DNA from: Tubiluchus corallicola
Taxonomy: Eukaryota > Priapulida > Priapulimorpha > Priapulimorphida > Tubiluchidae
Length of the DNA: 64,000 nt
Assembly (NCBI GenBank): GCA_030141605.1
Contig: JAQGDQ010000193.1
Coordinates: 248,001 to 312,000, forward strand
Direction of reading: 5' to 3'
Below, piece by piece: positions 63,701 to 64,000 of the stretch (position 1 is its first letter; each line of letters starts with the position of its first letter). The notes under the pieces are model-generated. The model searched no databases. It was not told where the DNA came from and saw only the letters and a list, made by a program, of their open reading frames with translations. The position numbers were made by a program, and so were the translations under genes.

Positions 63701-63951
63701 TGTCTGGTTTCGTTGAACTCTCGGTAGTTTTTCTCTGTTTAATTTACATTGGGAGCTTGAATTTTATTTTATTAGGGTTAAATGAGTTTTTGGAGGAGGA
63801 TGAATTAGTAGTTGATGGTGCAATAGACAACAATGCTTTCCAAGCGCTGAACAAACTCTTGGTTTCGTCACCCGGTTTCCACAAAGAAGAATTCTATGTA
63901 CGACGGATGCATGTACTTATAACAGATTTCATATCACTCATGCCTCTTAAG
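57064..63951 (+). CDS. NUP205: Nuclear pore complex protein Nup205, N-terminal exons (partial)
   Basis: Nup205 is a large alpha-solenoid scaffold nucleoporin of the inner ring, binding Nup93 and Nup53/35. Eight exons are visible: 57064-57094, 57860-58002, 58569-58740, 59327-59545, 60691-60776, 60999-61227, 62066-62230, 63776-63951. They give 1221 nt (407 residues) and continue beyond the window. All junctions are in phase. Conserved stretches include AASLWAPYKHL, ISDLFNLNEIAAAELLLAGE, GLTRGLVAVLLYYDGRYSLV, TTKFTDQLMNAGLTGKIL, WWSCQTPLDKHNTLQLLTYL, AWAVSLRGLSQ and KEEFYVRRMHVLITDFISLM, each matching the human protein in order. Exon 1 is only 31 nt; its ATG is in AAAATGGTGG, a good start context. 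The human protein has about 2012 residues, so this is roughly the first fifth. Confidence 0.95.
57724..57773. repeat. (AT)n microsatellite
   Basis: About 25 pure TA dinucleotides, followed by impure AT-rich sequence to about 57800. It lies in NUP205 intron 1, about 90 bases before exon 2. Such runs form cruciforms and are usually length-polymorphic. Confidence 0.95.
62563..63000. repeat. Interspersed repeat family A, partial copy (right half)
   Basis: Lies in NUP205 intron 7. It aligns by eye with 43250-43700 over blocks such as ATGCTGTATA, AAATTTAAACTC, GCAGCCATTTT, CACTAACTAAG, TTTCTAGTTACATAA and GCAGG(C/T)AAG. It lacks the left half seen at 8140-8755. No reading frame was found. Confidence 0.72.
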
Positions 63952-64000
63952 GTAACTCGTGCAAGTATTCAAAAAACTGTTTCTTAAGAGCAAGTTTTTT

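Overview
The window is nuclear DNA from an AT-rich, intron-rich invertebrate animal. I cannot name the phylum. The coding genes are clearly metazoan, introns are GT-AG, and the introns and intergenic DNA carry LINE fragments, MITE-like DNA transposons and minisatellites. There are no bacterial operons, CRISPR arrays or rRNA, and I recognised no tRNA. Gene models below were built by hand from splice-site consensus, reading phase and family resemblance. In each of the three multi-exon genes the exon lengths sum to an intact reading frame.

Layout. (1) About 3.2-29.7 kb, minus strand: a TUT4/TUT7-type terminal uridylyltransferase (27 coding exons, 2415 residues). It has a C2H2 finger, a degenerate first nucleotidyltransferase module, two CCHC knuckles flanking a catalytic second module, and a Gln-rich tail. 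A 2.7-kb exon between the modules encodes an acidic linker plus a tandemly duplicated, unrecognised domain of about 190 residues per unit. (2) 29.7-33.15 kb: head-to-head intergenic region. (3) 33.15-50.69 kb, plus strand: REXO1, a DEDDh RNA exonuclease (15 coding exons, 1785 residues) with a long Lys/His/Ser repeat region. (4) 52.91-53.53 kb, plus strand: an intronless small heat-shock protein with an upstream heat-shock element and TATA box. (5) 57.06 kb to the window end, plus strand: the first eight exons of nucleoporin NUP205.

Three of the four genes act on or around RNA: 3'-uridylation, 3'-exonuclease activity and the nuclear pore. They show no operon-like arrangement, and I infer no functional linkage from their adjacency.

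The accessory DNA is rich: a 58-bp tandem array whose every unit holds a small hairpin; an inverted, frameshifted copy of a catalytic TUT exon lying antisense two introns away; an 11-copy minisatellite in REXO1 whose unit looks like a branch point, pyrimidine tract and 3' splice site; a LINE fragment ending about 30 bp before a REXO1 splice acceptor; a 1.15-kb interspersed repeat family with three copies; and two well-bounded DNA transposons with target-site duplications at 54-56 kb.
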